64,000 nt of DNA from Siphonodentalium dalli (GCA_032622095.1 CP136064.1:259573863-259637862), one strand, 5' to 3'. Numbered from the stretch's first letter, positions 1 to 11,449 are shown. Program-made: numbers and translations. The notes: a model not told the origin generated them from the sequence alone.

Positions 1-69
1 ATAGCGTCACTAAATTCACCCTCTGGGGACCTCATTCTGCAAATGAGAGGCACACTAAACTCAAGCTTG
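1..69. mobile_element. Family A MITE, right end only
   Basis: CACTAAATTCACCCTCTGG, CCTCATTCTGCAAATG and CACACTAAACTCAAGCTTG match the terminal arm of A elements. The left part lies before the window. Confidence 0.85.
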
Positions 70-155
70 GTATTTAGTTCAGAAAGGGTTAAAAATTATC
101 CTGATTCCCACCCAGCATTTATTTAGGACTGAACATTTATCTGGAAAACATGATT

Positions 156-2181
156 CAGGGATCAGCTTAGAGAATTCAAATTGGGAGAATTAAGTCACTT
201 CTCTTTAGACCGGTACACAGGAACCAGCCTAGAGAATTAAAATTGGGAGAACTAAGTCACTTCTCTTTAGACCGGTACACAGGGACCAGTCTTGAGAATT
301 CAAATTGGGAGAGTTAAGTCACTTCTCCTTAGACCGGTACACAGGAACCAGCCTAGAGAATTCAAATTGCGAGAATTAAGTCACTTCTCCCTAGACCGGT
401 ACACAGGGACCAGCCTAGAGAATTAAAATTGGGGGAATTCAGTCACTTCTCACTAGACCGGTTCATAGGGACCAGCCTAGAGAATTAAAATTGGGAGAAT
501 TAAGTCACTTCTCTTTAGACCGGTACACAAGGACCAGCCTAGAGAATTCAAATTGGGAGAATTAAGTCACTTCTCCCTAGACCGGTACACAGGGACCAGC
601 CTAGAGAATTCAAATTGGGAGAATTCAGTCACTTCTCACTAGACCGGTACACAGGGACCAGCCTAGAGAATTAAAATTGGGGGAATTCAGTCACTTCTAA
701 CTAAACCGGTTCATAGGGACCAGCCTTAGACCAGCCTTAGACCGCTACACAGGGACCAGCCTAGAGAATTCAAATTGGGAGAGTTAAGTCACTTCTCTTT
801 AGACCGGTACACAGGGACCAGCCTAGATAATTCAAATTGGGATAGTTAAGTCACTTCTCCCTAGATAGGTACACAGGGACCAGCCTAGAGAATTCAAATT
901 GGGAGAGTTAAGTCACTTCTCCCTAGACCGGTACACAAGGACCAGCCTAGAGAATTCAAATTGGGAGAATTAAGTCACTTCTCCCTAGACCGGTACACAG
1001 GGACCAGCCTAGAGAATTCAAATTGGGAGAATTCAGTCACTTCTCACTAGACTGGTACACAGGGACCAGCCTAGAGAATTAAAATTGGGGGAATTCAGTC
1101 ACTTCTCCCTAGACCGGTACACAGGGACCAGCCTAGAGAATTCAAATTGGGAGAGGTAAGTCACTTCTCTTTAGACCGTACACAGGGACCAGCCTAGAGA
1201 ATTCAAATTGGGAGAGTTAAGTCACTTCTCTTTAGACCGGTATACAGGGACCAGCCTACAGAATTCAAATTGGGAAAATTATGTCACTTCTCTTTAGACC
1301 GGTACACACAGGAACCAGCCTAGAGAATTCAAATTCGGAGAGTTAAGTCACTTCTCTTTAGACCGGTACACAGGGACCAGCCTAGAGAATTCAAATAGGG
1401 AGAATTAAGTCACTTCTCCCTAGACCGGTACACAGGGACCAACCTAGATAATTCAAATTGGGAGAGTTAAGTCACTTCTCTTTAGACCGGTACACAGGGA
1501 CCAGCCTAGAGAATTAAAATTGGGAGAATTAAGTCACTTCTCCCTAGACCGGTACACAGGGACCAGCCTAGAGAATTAAAATTGGGAGAATTAAGTCACT
1601 TCTCCCTAGACCGGTACACAGAGACCAGCCTAGAGAATTCAAATTGGGAGAATTAAGTCACTTCTCCCTAGACCGGTACACAGGGACCAGCGTAGAGAAT
1701 TCAAATTGGGAGAATTAAGTCACTTCTCCCTAGACCGGTACACAGAGACCAGGCTAGAGAATTCAAATTGGGAGAATTAAGTCACTTCTCCCTAGACCGG
1801 TACACAGGGACCAGCCTAGAGAATTCAAATTGGGAGAATTTAGTCACTTCTCACTAGACCGGTACACAGGGACCCGCCTAGAGAATTCAAATTGGGAGAA
1901 TTAAGTCACTTCTCCCTAGACCGGTACACAGGGACCAGGCTAGAGAATTCAAATTGGGAGAATTAAGTCACTTCTCCCTAGACCGGTACACAGGGACCAG
2001 GCTAGAGAATTCAAATTGGGAGAATTAAGTCACTTCTCCCTAGACCGGTACACAGGGACCAGCCTAGAGAATTAAAATTGGGAGAATTCAGTCACTTCTC
2101 ACTAGACCGGTTCATAGGGACCAGCCTAGAGAATTAAAATTGGGAGAATTAAGTCACTTCTCCTTAGACCGGTACACAGGG
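156..2181. repeat. 62-bp satellite, about 33 copies, derived from D element end
   Basis: The period is 62 bp (for example GGTACACAG at 212 and 274), with GGGACCAGCCTAGAG, TTCAAATTGGGAGAA and GTCACTTCTCCCT in each unit. The same three blocks occur in the same order at the end of D elements (12890-12950, 22660-22720). CTAGACCGGTACACA is specific to the satellite. Copies differ at scattered sites (ATTC/ATTA, CCCT/CTTT). Confidence 0.97.
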
Positions 2182-2307
2182 ACCATTATAATGAGTAAGT
2201 ACACCATTATAATGAGTAAGTACACCATTATAATGAGTAAGTACACCATTATAATCAGTAAGTACACCATTATAATCAGTAAGTACACCATTATAATCAG
2301 TAAATAT
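2182..2307. repeat. 21-bp x 6 tandem array
   Basis: Units start at 2182, 2203, 2224, 2245, 2266 and 2287 (ACCATTATAATGAGTAAGTAC, drifting to AATCAGTAA). The array abuts the 62-bp satellite. It resembles the D interior at 22830-22860 (CCTTTATAATCAGTACATA), so both arrays may be expansions within one D copy. Confidence 0.93.
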
Positions 2308-2503
2308 GTTTCAATGAATTCAATTCATTGCTGATGATATGATATGATCATATAATAATGAACTGAAGGAATCTTAATGCTATATTCATTCAGCCAGGTA
2401 GCCATAAAAAAATGACACATAATGCTGCACAATGTTGGGGTTAAATACGATGGGACACAAGCGAATCAAATCACTACCACGATCATAATGATAGAGTCCC
2501 TCG

Positions 2504-2945
2504 CAAGCCTGCAAATAGCGTGCCTGTCATTTGCAGAATGAGGTCCCCAGAGGGTGAATTTAGTGATGCTATCCCACACAGTGGGCTAGCATCACCAAAT
2601 TCACCCTCTGGAGACCTCATTCTGCTTAGGCCTCATCTTCTGGGAAGTATCTACAGTATCAAATTAACATTGTTTTTAGTTTTCCCTTCTGGGAAGTTTC
2701 TATATCCCCTAATTTGCAGCAGATAAAATGCATAATTGAGGTGCCCAATGGGTGAACATCACCAACTTCAACTGGGGAACTTCAATCTGATCCTATGTCT
2801 ACCATAGCAGTTGAGGGCCTATGCAGAATGAGGTTCCCAGAAGGTGAATTTAGTGATGCTAGCCCGCTGTGCGGGATAGCGTCACTAAATTCACCCTCTG
2901 GGGACCTCATTCTGCAAATGACAGACACGCTATGTGCAGGCTTGG
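2504..2945. mobile_element. Family A MITE, long form
   Basis: CAAGCCTGCAAATAGCGTG faces CGCTATGTGCAGGCTTG at the far end. Two internal hairpins with CCCCAGAGGGTGAATTTAG arms are separated by a spacer containing TTAGGCCTCATCTTC. The hairpins are inverted copies of each other, the design common to the family. Confidence 0.9.
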
Positions 2946-3300
2946 TCCCTCGGCTGTGATTGTGCCTCTATGATGGAGAATCAGCACTGCTATTTGCATC
3001 GATTAATTCAGCAGAGACCTGACATGAGCTAGTCCAGAATTAAATACATATCCAACACATAAAAGGCAAATAGAACTTGTTTCTGGCTAAATTAGAGAGG
3101 GAGTGGAATCTAAATGATTGTAGCCCGGTGTTCTGTCTTCTTATCTGGACTGGTCATATAGAGATATTAACGCTTTGAACCCTGGGATATATATGTAAAA
3201 TACCTCAATTTCCTGGGTTATAAGACAAAATTGGGATATTTCAAATGATATCTAAACCACATTAAAATAGTATCAAACAAATGTAATTAAATTTAGATAT

Positions 3301-3500
3301 ACAGTAATGCCCTAAATAATCGACTCCTTAACCACAGCATAATTATGGGTAACTTTTCAGGATTTAGTCGGAAATATGGCTTGTTGCCATTCATTGGAAA
3401 GCTCTCAGTGAGAGCTTTCCGATGAATGGCAACAAGCCATAAGAAAAATTACCCATAATTCTGCTGTGGTTAAGGAGTCGTTTATTTAGGGCATTACTGT
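3301..3500. mobile_element. Family B palindromic MITE (Tc1/mariner-like ends)
   Basis: ACAGTAATGCCCTAAATAAT faces ATTTAGGGCATTACTGT, and the whole 200 bp folds on itself around CTCTCAGTGAGAG. Family copies are typically flanked by TA, as for Tc1/mariner-derived MITEs. It is non-coding. Confidence 0.93.
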
Positions 3501-3643
3501 ATAGAGATATTAACGCTTTGAACCCTGGGATATATATGTAAAATACCTCAATTTCCTGGGTTATAAGACAAAATTGGGATATTTCAAATGATATCTAAAC
3601 CACATTAAAATAGTATCAAACAAATGTAATTAAATTTAGATAT

Positions 3644-3843
3644 ACAGTAATGCCCTAAATAATCGACTCCTTAACCACAGCATAATTATGGGTAACTTTT
3701 CAGGATTTAGTCGGAAATATGGCTTGTTGCCATTCATCGGAAAGCTCTCAGTGAGAGCTTTCCGATGAATGGCAACAAGCCATAAGAAAAATTACCCATA
3801 ATTCTGCTGTGGTTAAGGAGTCGTTTATTTAGGGCATTACTGT
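3644..3843. mobile_element. Family B MITE in second 343-bp unit
   Basis: Duplicate of the 3301-3500 copy carried by tandem duplication rather than by a new insertion. Confidence 0.92.
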
Positions 3844-4105
3844 ATAGAGATATTAACGCTTTGAACCCTGGGATATATATGTAAAAGACCTCAATTTCCT
3901 GGGTTATAAGACAAAAAATTGGGATATTTCAAATGATATCTAAACCACGTTAAATTAGTATCAAACAAATGTAATTCAATTTAGATATAAATAAAAGACT
4001 GCTAGGCCACAATTCCCCAGAATAAGGTGGCTTTTTTCTACCTGTAGCCTTTTCTGGGAACAATCATTGAATAAAATTTGCTTTCAACTGTCTATGTTAG
4101 TATAT

Positions 4106-4245
4106 CAGTAATGCCCTAAGTAATCGACCCCTTAACCACAGCAGAATTATGGGTAACTTTTCAGGATTTAGTCGGAAATATGGCTTGTTGCCATTCATCG
4201 GAAAGCTCTCGGTGGTTAAGGAGTCGATTAATTAGAGCATTACTG
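4106..4245. mobile_element. Family B MITE, right arm internally deleted
   Basis: The left arm is complete through CGGAAAGCTCTC and then jumps to GGTGGTTAAGGAGTCGATTA. Most of the right arm is missing, so it can no longer form the full stem. Confidence 0.9.
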
Positions 4246-4370
4246 TATATCAGTAATCAATAAATTCTAAGTCTATGATGTTATTATCCAGATACCAATA
4301 TAATCGGCAAATTCTAAGTTTACAAGGGTCACAACTCTGGTAAAAGTTGACATGGCGAATTCAAATTCAA

Positions 4371-4611
4371 ACTTGACGAGTATTTTCATATGGGTCATCT
4401 ATATACTAAATATGACGAGTATTTTCATATGAGTCATCTATATACTAAACTTGACGAGTATTTTCATATGGGTCATCTATATACTAAACTTGACGAGTAT
4501 TTTCATATGGGTCATCTATATACTAAATTTGACGAGTATTTTCATATGAGTCATCTATATATTAAATTTGTCGAGTATTTTCATATGGGTCATCTATATA
4601 CTAAATTTGAA
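4371..4611. repeat. 39-bp tandem array, about 6 copies
   Basis: TTGACGAGTATTTTCATATG and GGTCATCTATATACTAAA recur every 39 bp. The period is divisible by three, which creates a spurious open frame. Similar sequence (GGCAAATTCTAAGTT...AACTCTGGTAAAA) flanks it at 4308-4345 and 4657-4695. Confidence 0.95.
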
Positions 4612-4779
4612 AACGATGGGATAACTAGAGTTATCATCCAGAAACAAAAATACTTGGCAAATTCTAAGTTGACAAGGATCATAACTCTGGTAAAAATGGG
4701 CAGAGCGCACCCATGGCTGTGATTGTACCTCAATGATGGAGACGCAGCACTGCTATTTGCATCGATTAATTCATGAAAG

Positions 4780-5108
4780 TGTTAGGGGGAGGGGGAGATA
4801 CACTGTCCGGTGCACTTGCACTATCAGTGGTGGAGGGGGAGATACACTGTCCGGTTCACTTGCACTATCAGTGGTGGAGGGAAGGGGGAGATACACTGTC
4901 CGGTTCACTTGCACTATCAGTGGTGGAGGGGGAGGGGAGATACACTGTCCGGTGTACTTGCACTATCAGTGGTGTAGGGAAGGGGGAGATACACTGTGTG
5001 GTGCACTTGCTCTATCAGTGGTGGAGGGGGAAGGGGGAGATACATTGTGCGGTGCACTTGCACTATCAGTGGTGGAGGGGGGTGGAATACACTGTCCAGT
5101 GCACTTGT
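4780..5108. repeat. G-rich tandem array, about 7 copies of 44-52 bp
   Basis: GATACACTGTCCGGTGCACT and TGCACTATCAGTGGTGGAGG repeat with a G-rich linker of varying length. Unit starts are at about 4797, 4841, 4890, 4939, 4988, 5039 and 5087. Confidence 0.93.
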
Positions 5109-5784
5109 TGGTTATCTGTTTATAGCATGATGGTACAATGATTGCATGTACCAGACACTTCAAGACCCACAAATTCCGCAAACTGTCTGCCAATAAGACT
5201 CATGTGCAATTAAGCGTTTATTAATGTCTGATCAACATCTTCTACCTGATGAATTTGGAAGATTTATGTCCATATTTGTTCATATCATGGAGGGACATTT
5301 CCAGGCTGGTTTTCATACCGGTAACCTGTATGGTCGCCCGAACTCCAGGTGCCCAAAAAAAAAAAACACATTTATTTAAAAAAATAATATTTTTTATTCA
5401 GTTTACAATTCATATCATAATGAGATACAAATACATTTATATATATATATTGACCTAAGACGTTTAAGTTTACAAAAGTGGAATCTCATAATACCAAATG
5501 AATAATTAACATAGAGATTAGTACTACTAGTAATTACTAACTTAATAGACATTGTTTCTGCACTATATTATTTATGTGTTTCTCTTTTGAAGTTTAGAAA
5601 ATAGCCTATTATATGAATTAAGAGTTAGATAAGAGTTAGAGTTAGTCTCATTTCAAGCAAGATAAGCATAATCGATTGAACCAAAAGATATCTGACAATA
5701 ACTTATAAGCATTTACAATCCCATGTACATATATTAATATTTCCAAAGTTACTCTTGAGAAACTTGATCAAATTGACCTCTCAG
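5109..5784. other. No gene or family recognised
   Basis: AT-rich sequence with an A run at 5347-5358 and a short TA repeat at about 5437-5450. No exon-like segment was seen on either strand. Confidence 0.6.
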
Positions 5785-6186
5785 TTAACCCTTTACCCAA
5801 CAGAAGGGCCCTGTGCCAATGCATTCTCTTATATATGCGAGTCGACCATAGGTCGCCTCGCATATATAAGAGAATGCATTGGCTTAACACATTAAAAATT
5901 ATAAAATTGTTAAAGAATGTAAGAAAAAATGGTAAAAAGTGTTAAAAACAGATTTTGTTTAGGCCAATGCATTCTCTTATATATGCGAGGCGACCTATGG
6001 TCGACTCGCATATATAAGAGAATGCATTATTGGCACAGGGCTAACTGTAACTATCACAATGTGGTCAAGGAGCCGGTTCCAATGATATCCATATTTGTAT
6101 GGTTCTATTGAGACAGACCGAAGATATTTTAGGCTGTTGAAGCTTTATTTGGCCGGTTTTGGCCGGTTTGTTGGGTAAAGGGTTAA
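5785..6186. mobile_element. C1 MITE (TTAA target, piggyBac-like ends)
   Basis: TTAACCCTTTACCCAACAGA faces TTTGTTGGGTAAAGGGTTAA. The interior has two inverted copies of the GCCAATGCATTCTCTTATAT hairpin around an A/T-rich loop. The right shoulder is longer (AACTATCACAATGTGG...GGCCGGTTTTGGCC). TTAA targets with CCCTTT termini are known for piggyBac elements. Confidence 0.92.
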
Positions 6187-6527
6187 ATTCAAAATACTGA
6201 CTCAGAGAGCCATGGATTCACTCTCAATGCATTAGATTTCCCTTACCCCCCCCCCCCCCCCCCCCCCTCACCATCAGGAGGGGGACACCCTGAACCTTCT
6301 CCCACTCAGGCATTTGGCCTTCTGGATATGCCTTCGGCATATCATTGCCTGAAAACAGGTGTCCCCAAAAAATCCCTGGATCCTTCACTGCCATGGTTGA
6401 TCAATTACATTGAAATTTAGACATTCATCATTATTCGATCCTTCCGAAGGTGAGTGAAATGGTGGTGTTTGAATTTTAGTCTTCCAAAAATTGGGGGACT
6501 ATAGAAATGATCAGTGTCTGTCCATCC
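6187..6527. other. Poly-C run in unannotated spacer
   Basis: A C run of about 22 nt (6246-6267) is followed by a CT/AG-rich stretch with GATATGCCTTCGGCATATCA, a small perfect hairpin at about 6325-6345. No gene is seen. Confidence 0.7.
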
Positions 6528-6574
6528 AAGCCTTGAAATAGTGACAATTAGTGTGTCTGTCATTTGCAGAATGA
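6528..6574. mobile_element. Family A MITE, left end fragment
   Basis: CAAGCCTTGAAATAGTG and TGTCATTTGCAGAATGAGG, then similarity stops. Confidence 0.75.
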
Positions 6575-6631
6575 GGATTATTGAGGGCCCCAGCCTGGAT
6601 CTAGTTGTAGAGTTTACAATGCATTTTTATT

Positions 6632-6785
6632 AACCCGTTTTAAAAATGGGATATATTATATTATTGGTCTGTTGTCCGTCTGTTCATATTACATTTCCGG
6701 ATGATAACTTTAGTTAAAGTTATCTGTATGCATATCCCCCTGGGTATGCCACTATGTGTCGATGACCATGATATTTTATAAGGAA
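6632..6785. repeat. Family E repeat fragment
   Basis: GGGATATATTATATTATTGG, GTCCGTCTGTTC and TCCGGATGATAACTTTAGTT match the start of E repeats elsewhere (18040, 39240, 41167). Confidence 0.75.
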
Positions 6786-6803
6786 AGGTTATAGTGATCT
6801 CAC

Positions 6804-6910
6804 CGAGAGCTTTCCAATGAATGGCAACAAGCCATATTTCCGACTAAATACTGAAAAGTTACCAATAATTCTTCTGTGCTTAAGGAGTCGATTATTTAGA
6901 GCATTACTGT
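6804..6910. mobile_element. Family B MITE, right half
   Basis: GAGAGCTTTCCAATGAATGG through GGAGTCGATTATTTAGAGCA to CATTACTGT. The left arm is absent. Confidence 0.87.
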
Positions 6911-7036
6911 AATTTGTCTCCTATCATCAGTTCCTGTAATTCTCATTTGTACTAAAAATATAATGAGCAGAGTTTGAAAGATGTATTCAGGGGTTCATAC
7001 CTCCAGTTACAACAACAACAACACGTAGAATCTAAT

Positions 7037-7262
7037 TTAACCCTTCCATAACAGGAGCTTTCTAAAATTTTGCAAAAACCCTGTGCCAATGCATTCTCTT
7101 GTATATGCGAGTCTCCCATAGGGAGCCTCACATATATACGAGAATACATTGGCTTAACAATGTTTACCTTGACCTTGTAAGGCAGTATATTCTATTATAT
7201 ATGCGAGGTTCCCTAGGGGAGACTCACATATATAAGAGAATGCACTGGCACAGGATCTTTAA
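7037..7262. mobile_element. C3 MITE, left part, interrupted at TTAA
   Basis: TTAACCCTTCCATAACAGGA then the paired hairpins to CACTGGCACAGGATCTTTAA. In intact C3 copies ATCTTTAA continues as TGCTGCACCAG. Here a second C3 left end begins exactly at that TTAA. Confidence 0.8.
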
Positions 7263-7943
7263 CCCCTCCATGACTGGAGATTTCTGAAATTTTGAGAAAA
7301 CCATGTGCCAATGCATTCTCTTATATAATATGCGAGTCTCCCATAGGCCTAACATTATTTACCTTAACCTTTTAAGCCAGTGCATTCTCTTATATATGTG
7401 TGGATCGCTATGGGAGACTCGTATATAAGAGAATGCACAGGATCTTTAAAAGCCCACTTAATTTTTGAATCACTAGATCACATTATATACAGCATATTTC
7501 ATATTATATACCATTTGAAAGAGTAAGCTCCAAAACAGTTTATTATCAATTTATCCTGTTGTATAAACTGTGAACATGTTGTTTTTGTGAAGGTACCGAC
7601 ATGTGTTCTGTGCTTAATTTTGATCTTATCTCTACTGCCAGTTAATTATTCTCAATGGAAATGAAATAACTCTATCTCTTAGTCATGGTTTTATGATGCA
7701 TTCTTGGATAAATAACAGGGGAAGTCATAAGATGAATCTGAGAATCTCTATCACTTGGTTGACACTCCTAGGCCACAGCTGCTCCATATTATGGTGGAAT
7801 ATATAAATGTTTGGTTCCTCTTCCAAGTGGTATATTATGAGATGGAATATGTTGTGTATATATATTATATGTGGTATGGGAATTTGAAAATTAAGTGGGC
7901 CTTTAATGCTGCACCAGCGCAGCTACCATCATGAAAGAGTTAA
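7259..7943. mobile_element. C3 MITE containing a further TTAA insertion
   Basis: The left end is TTAACCCCTCCATGACTGGA. The right end is TGCTGCACCAGCGCAGCTAC then CATCATGAAAGAGTTAA. The body is split at 7446 by another element. Stacked insertions at TTAA sites explain the arrangement. Confidence 0.8.
7446..7916. mobile_element. TTAA-flanked TIR element nested in C3
   Basis: TTAAAAGCCCACTTAATTTT faces AAAATTAAGTGGGCCTTTAA. Inverted similarity continues for about 75 bp. The interior of about 300 bp shows no coding frame and no family seen elsewhere in the window. Confidence 0.82.
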
Positions 7944-7960
7944 ACACAACTACCAGTAGT

Positions 7961-7967
7961 TTATTAT

Positions 7968-8001
<34 letters not shown>

Positions 8002-8470
8002 TGCCCCCGCAACAAAGTTGTGGCAGCATATTCTGGAATCAGTCCGTCGTCCGTCTGTGGACACAAATTTGTCCAGAGTTTTCTCAGAGTAATCATTTTC
8101 CGTGAAACTTGGCACAGACATCAACCTCCATGGGAACCTGCTATTTTGAGGTCTGTTCGACTTATCCCCCCTTTTCGACTTAGAAAATTTTCAATACAGG
8201 TGTATATCTTTGTCAGAGCTTTTGTTCCTGCATTTTTGGTCAATTTAAAAAAAAACTTTGCACAGATATTTAGTACCATGGGAACCTGTGCACCTGCACT
8301 TGGCGCAGACATCAACCACCATGGGAACCTGTGCACCTGCACTTGGCGCAGACATTAACCACCATGGGAACCTGTGCACCTCCGATTTTAATGTTGGTCA
8401 GACTTATTTTTGCAGAGTTATTGGCCTTCTTAACTTAGAATATTTTCATTTTTCTCAGTAATATTATTTT
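7961..8470. repeat. Family E2 repeat with 30-C run
   Basis: TTATTATA followed by C30 (7969-7998), CGCAACAAAGTTG, then CCGTCGTCCGTCTGTGGACA and TTTGCACAGATATTTAGTAC. The same order of motifs recurs at 29104-29395. Confidence 0.8.
8272..8385. repeat. 43-bp tandem array, about 2.6 copies
   Basis: CCATGGGAACCTGTGCACCT and CACTTGGCGCAGACATCAAC repeat from 8276, 8319 and 8362. The E2 text at 8110-8140 (GGCACAGACATCAACCTCCA) is the likely source. Confidence 0.9.
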
Positions 8471-9623
8471 ACTAAATTTTACTAGTCACATTGGGACACA
8501 TACCTCTAGTTTTTTTTAATCTTTGCTTGAAGTATGCTAGTATCTATAAGTGCTCTCAGTAAATACTCATTGACGAGTAGTTCCTTTGGGCTTCAGGAAA
8601 TGTTCAGATAACAAGTCATTTGTCAAAGATACGAGTCCTTCTGAACTTTTATTATCTTCTCGTCATTCTGTTGTCTGCTCATTTTAACTGAACAATTTCC
8701 TCCAATAAATAGATAATAAGTTCACAAGGTCAAAAAATATAGTCCTTCTGCACTTATTATTGTCTTGTCATACTGTTGTCTGCTCATTTTAACTGGACAT
8801 GGTCCAGACAGAAAAACAACGCGGTCATGTCAGCCTCAACATGGTCCAGTCAGAAAACCACCGATCAGTAAATTATCGTTGCTATTAATGCCAGACAAGG
8901 GGTTCATGCAAATGTTGAATTTTTTTGCGGTCAAGCCAGGTCAAGCTGAAGGTTTCTCGTGGTCAAAATCCCATGAGCACATGGTCACTGGTTTTCACGT
9001 CAGTGCTATTATCAGAATCTTACAAATTAACCTCTTCATTGCTATGACGTCCATAACTATTACGGACATAAAAGTGCATGCTGTTTGCTATATGGTCCGT
9101 AGTACTTCAGCACTCTAGCATTAGGTAGGTCATTATACATAACTGGAACTCAGATTGGAGCATCGGAGTAACTGTATTGTGAAGTTTCAAACAGATTGAT
9201 GTTCCACGATTGTGAACGATACTAGCCTTTCAACTGAGTCAGTTTTATGGTTTTTGTGACATTCCGTTATATTTTCCCACTGGAAAATGGCAATAACGTC
9301 AACAGCCCAGCACACAACATCATATAGCAGCGAAGAGGTTATTTAGTCTCCTGTCATTCTCATTTGTGCAAGATACTAAAAATATGAGCTGTGATTTAAC
9401 TCAGTTCTGGGACTGATCGCGTGAGCTATGATGTGGTCCAGTCAGAAAACCATCTGTCAGTATTTCAGTAATTATGCAGGGTTTCTGCTAGATGTTGGGG
9501 GTTTGGACATCTATAAATGCTGGAGGAAAGCCTCCAGTTCATGATACCAACTGTGAATATATGGTAGTGTCAACTATAATGGGATCCTAAAGGTTACAAT
9601 GGTATGAATAGTTTCCATAGGCA
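8471..9623. other. No gene recognised; H-like and GGTCCAGTCAGAAAAC repeats
   Basis: 8560-8720 resembles family H (AATACTCATTGACGAGTAG, ATGTTCAGATAACAAGT). GGTCCAGTCAGAAAACCA or close variants occur at about 8801, 8842 and 9434. An open frame of 117 codons (8765-9118) has no recognisable similarity and is probably chance. Confidence 0.55.
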
Positions 9624-9640
9624 CCAGTGCAAACATTTTA

Positions 9641-10232
9641 GGGTAGCCATTAGACCACGTTTTCTTGGTCCGCAACAGCTTGGGATATCGGTTGGGATGA
9701 TGCTGTTTTGGACCGAGTCCCCTCCCGTTGCTCTTCTATAAAAGACTTTCATTCAAAAGATGTTCTACATGTACACATGGATCCTGCGCATTCACATGAT
9801 CCCCTGCATATAATTAATCATCTCGCATGTCCTCGATGAATCTGTCTTCAAAATGATTTGTCACATGCCATGATAGAAAAAGGTAAAGTGATCGTTTAAT
9901 ATATTGTTTACATGCATTTTTCTGATAGCGCGACAATAAAAATGTTCTGGAAAACAAGGCTTTGTTTACTTATAAATCTTGTTGCTTTGACTTTCCATGG
10001 ACCTCTGATATCATCATGCTTGGGAATGGCTGTCCTGTATGTTCGTATGCGCAAACCTTTCATTTTATCTAATCTGAAGACATTCAAGCAAGATAACTCC
10101 CACCCACGATTCTGGACGTAAAGTCCTTTATAGAAGAGTAATGGGATGGGACTCGGTCCAAAACAGCATTAGCCCAACCGATATCTCTAGCTGTTGTGGA
10201 CCAAGAAGACTTGGTCTAGGTGTCCATATGCT
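9641..10232. mobile_element. 592-bp element with about 105-bp TIRs and 17-bp flanking direct repeat
   Basis: The left arm (TAGACCACGTTTTCTTGGTC, CAACAGCTTGGGATATCGG, TTTTGGACCGAGTCCC) is inverted at 10125-10225. Immediately outside, CAGTGCAAACATTTTAG is present at both 9624-9640 and 10233-10249. No transposase is present; a 69-codon open frame inside (9912-10121) has no recognised domain. A 17-bp target duplication is unusually long for a TIR element. Confidence 0.85.
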
Positions 10233-10249
10233 CAGTGCAAACATTTTAG

Positions 10250-10794
10250 AGAATATACTATTTTTATGATAATGCCCATTATTGCAGGGATGTTACCAGA
10301 GGATCTCTGTTTGGGGGGGGGTGCATGGTGTCCCCCTCAAAAGTTCCTAATACACCTCCTCCCACTTGCACCTTGAACCAGAACAAAATCCCAGGTTTGC
10401 TAAATTCTATTTGCACCAGTAACTATTTATTTTCAGGAATGTACATGAAACATTCAAATTTTCAAGACCTTCCAATTTCATGTCCATTTTGTAGATCTTG
10501 ATCTCCTCCTAATTAAAGAACAGAAATCCATTTCCAAATTCTTTAAGTATTTTTCGAGTTATATACCTAAAAAAATTGCAGGCCACAATTTCTCAGAATG
10601 AGCCAATTTCTAACATTTTTTGGTCAAGTATTTTTAATAACTAGAGGGAAATAAAGGGCCTTTTCACTGTTTTAGTAATTTTATCACTAAATTAATTGTG
10701 CACAATTTTTTTTTTTTTTATGCATCTAGTTTATAGTCTGCTACTCAACATATGATAATGATGAATTGATATTGTAGTACATGCAGGTAGAGAA
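10250..10794. other. No gene or family recognised
   Basis: AT-rich, with a G run at about 10312-10321 and a T run at about 10709-10720. No exon-like sequence. Confidence 0.55.
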
Positions 10795-11449
10795 CAAGCC
10801 TGAGTTTAGTGTGCCTATCATTTGCAGAATGAGGTCCCCAGAGGGTGAATTTAGTGATGCTACATCGCACACCGGGCTAGCATCACCAAATTCACCCTCT
10901 TGGGACCTCATTCTGCATGGCCTCATCTGCTATGGGAGACATAGACTCAGATTGAAGTTCCAGTTGGTGAATATTGTGATGTGCACCCATTGGGAACCTC
11001 AATTATGCAATGTGTTGTCTGCCAATTTGGGGATATAGAGAAACTAAACTAAAAAAGACATAGAATCTATGTGAACAAGTTTCTATAGATATTTGATAAT
11101 AAAGAAATTTCCAGAGAAGATGAGGCCTAAGCAGAATTAGGTCCCCAGAGGGTGAATTTGGTGATGCTAGCCCGCTTTGCAGATAGCGTCACTAAATTCA
11201 CCCTCTGGCAACCCCATTCTGCAAATTACAGGCACATTAACCCTTTCAGTGCCAAGTCCGATTTTTGTATCAATCCATATTTCCTTGATCATTTTTTTAA
11301 TTTATTGATTATAATAATGTGATACATTAGAGCTCTTTCCATCAATGTATCACATTATTATAATAAATAAATTAGAAAAATATGATCAAGGAAATATGGG
11401 TTGATACAAAAATCGGACTTGGCACTGAAATGGTTAACTCGGGCTCGGT
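10795..11449. mobile_element. Family A MITE, long form, with C2-type hairpin inserted in its end
   Basis: The left end is CAAGCCTGAGTTTAGTG. The usual right end CACACTAAACTCAGGCTTG is split into CACATTAA (to 11240) and TTAACTCGGGCTCGG (from 11434) by a TTAA-flanked palindrome. The spacer includes CTATGGGAGACATAGACTCA and an inverted hairpin. Confidence 0.87.
11237..11437. mobile_element. C2-ended palindrome lacking the shared C interior
   Basis: TTAACCCTTTCAGTGCCAAG faces TTGGCACTGAAATGGTTAA. The 200 bp folds almost completely (TATTTCCTTGATCAT and TAATAATGTGATACAT arms). The termini equal C2 elements, but the GCCAATGCATTCTC module is absent. Confidence 0.9.

Larger units (their letters stand above)
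3158..3990. repeat. 343-bp tandem duplication, about 2.4 copies, each with a B palindrome
   Basis: ATAGAGATATTAACGCTTTG begins at 3158, 3501 and 3844. The first two units are nearly identical over their full length, including the inserted B element. The third loses similarity at about 3990. The foldback was thus present before duplication. Confidence 0.93.
2952..4773. repeat. Segment flanked by 59-bp direct repeats
   Basis: GGCTGTGATTGT...TTTGCATCGATTAATTCA occurs at 2952-3010 and again at 4715-4773 with few changes. Between lie a 343-bp tandem repeat, a lone B element and a 39-bp array. This looks like a segmental duplication whose copies were later filled with repeats. Confidence 0.8.

Noticed and set aside
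163-2307. CRISPR-like regular repeats
   Set aside because: These are contiguous tandem satellites without variable spacers, in an intron-bearing animal genome.
4390-5193. Repeat-containing open frames of 75-130 codons
   Set aside because: They arise from the 39-bp and G-rich tandem arrays.
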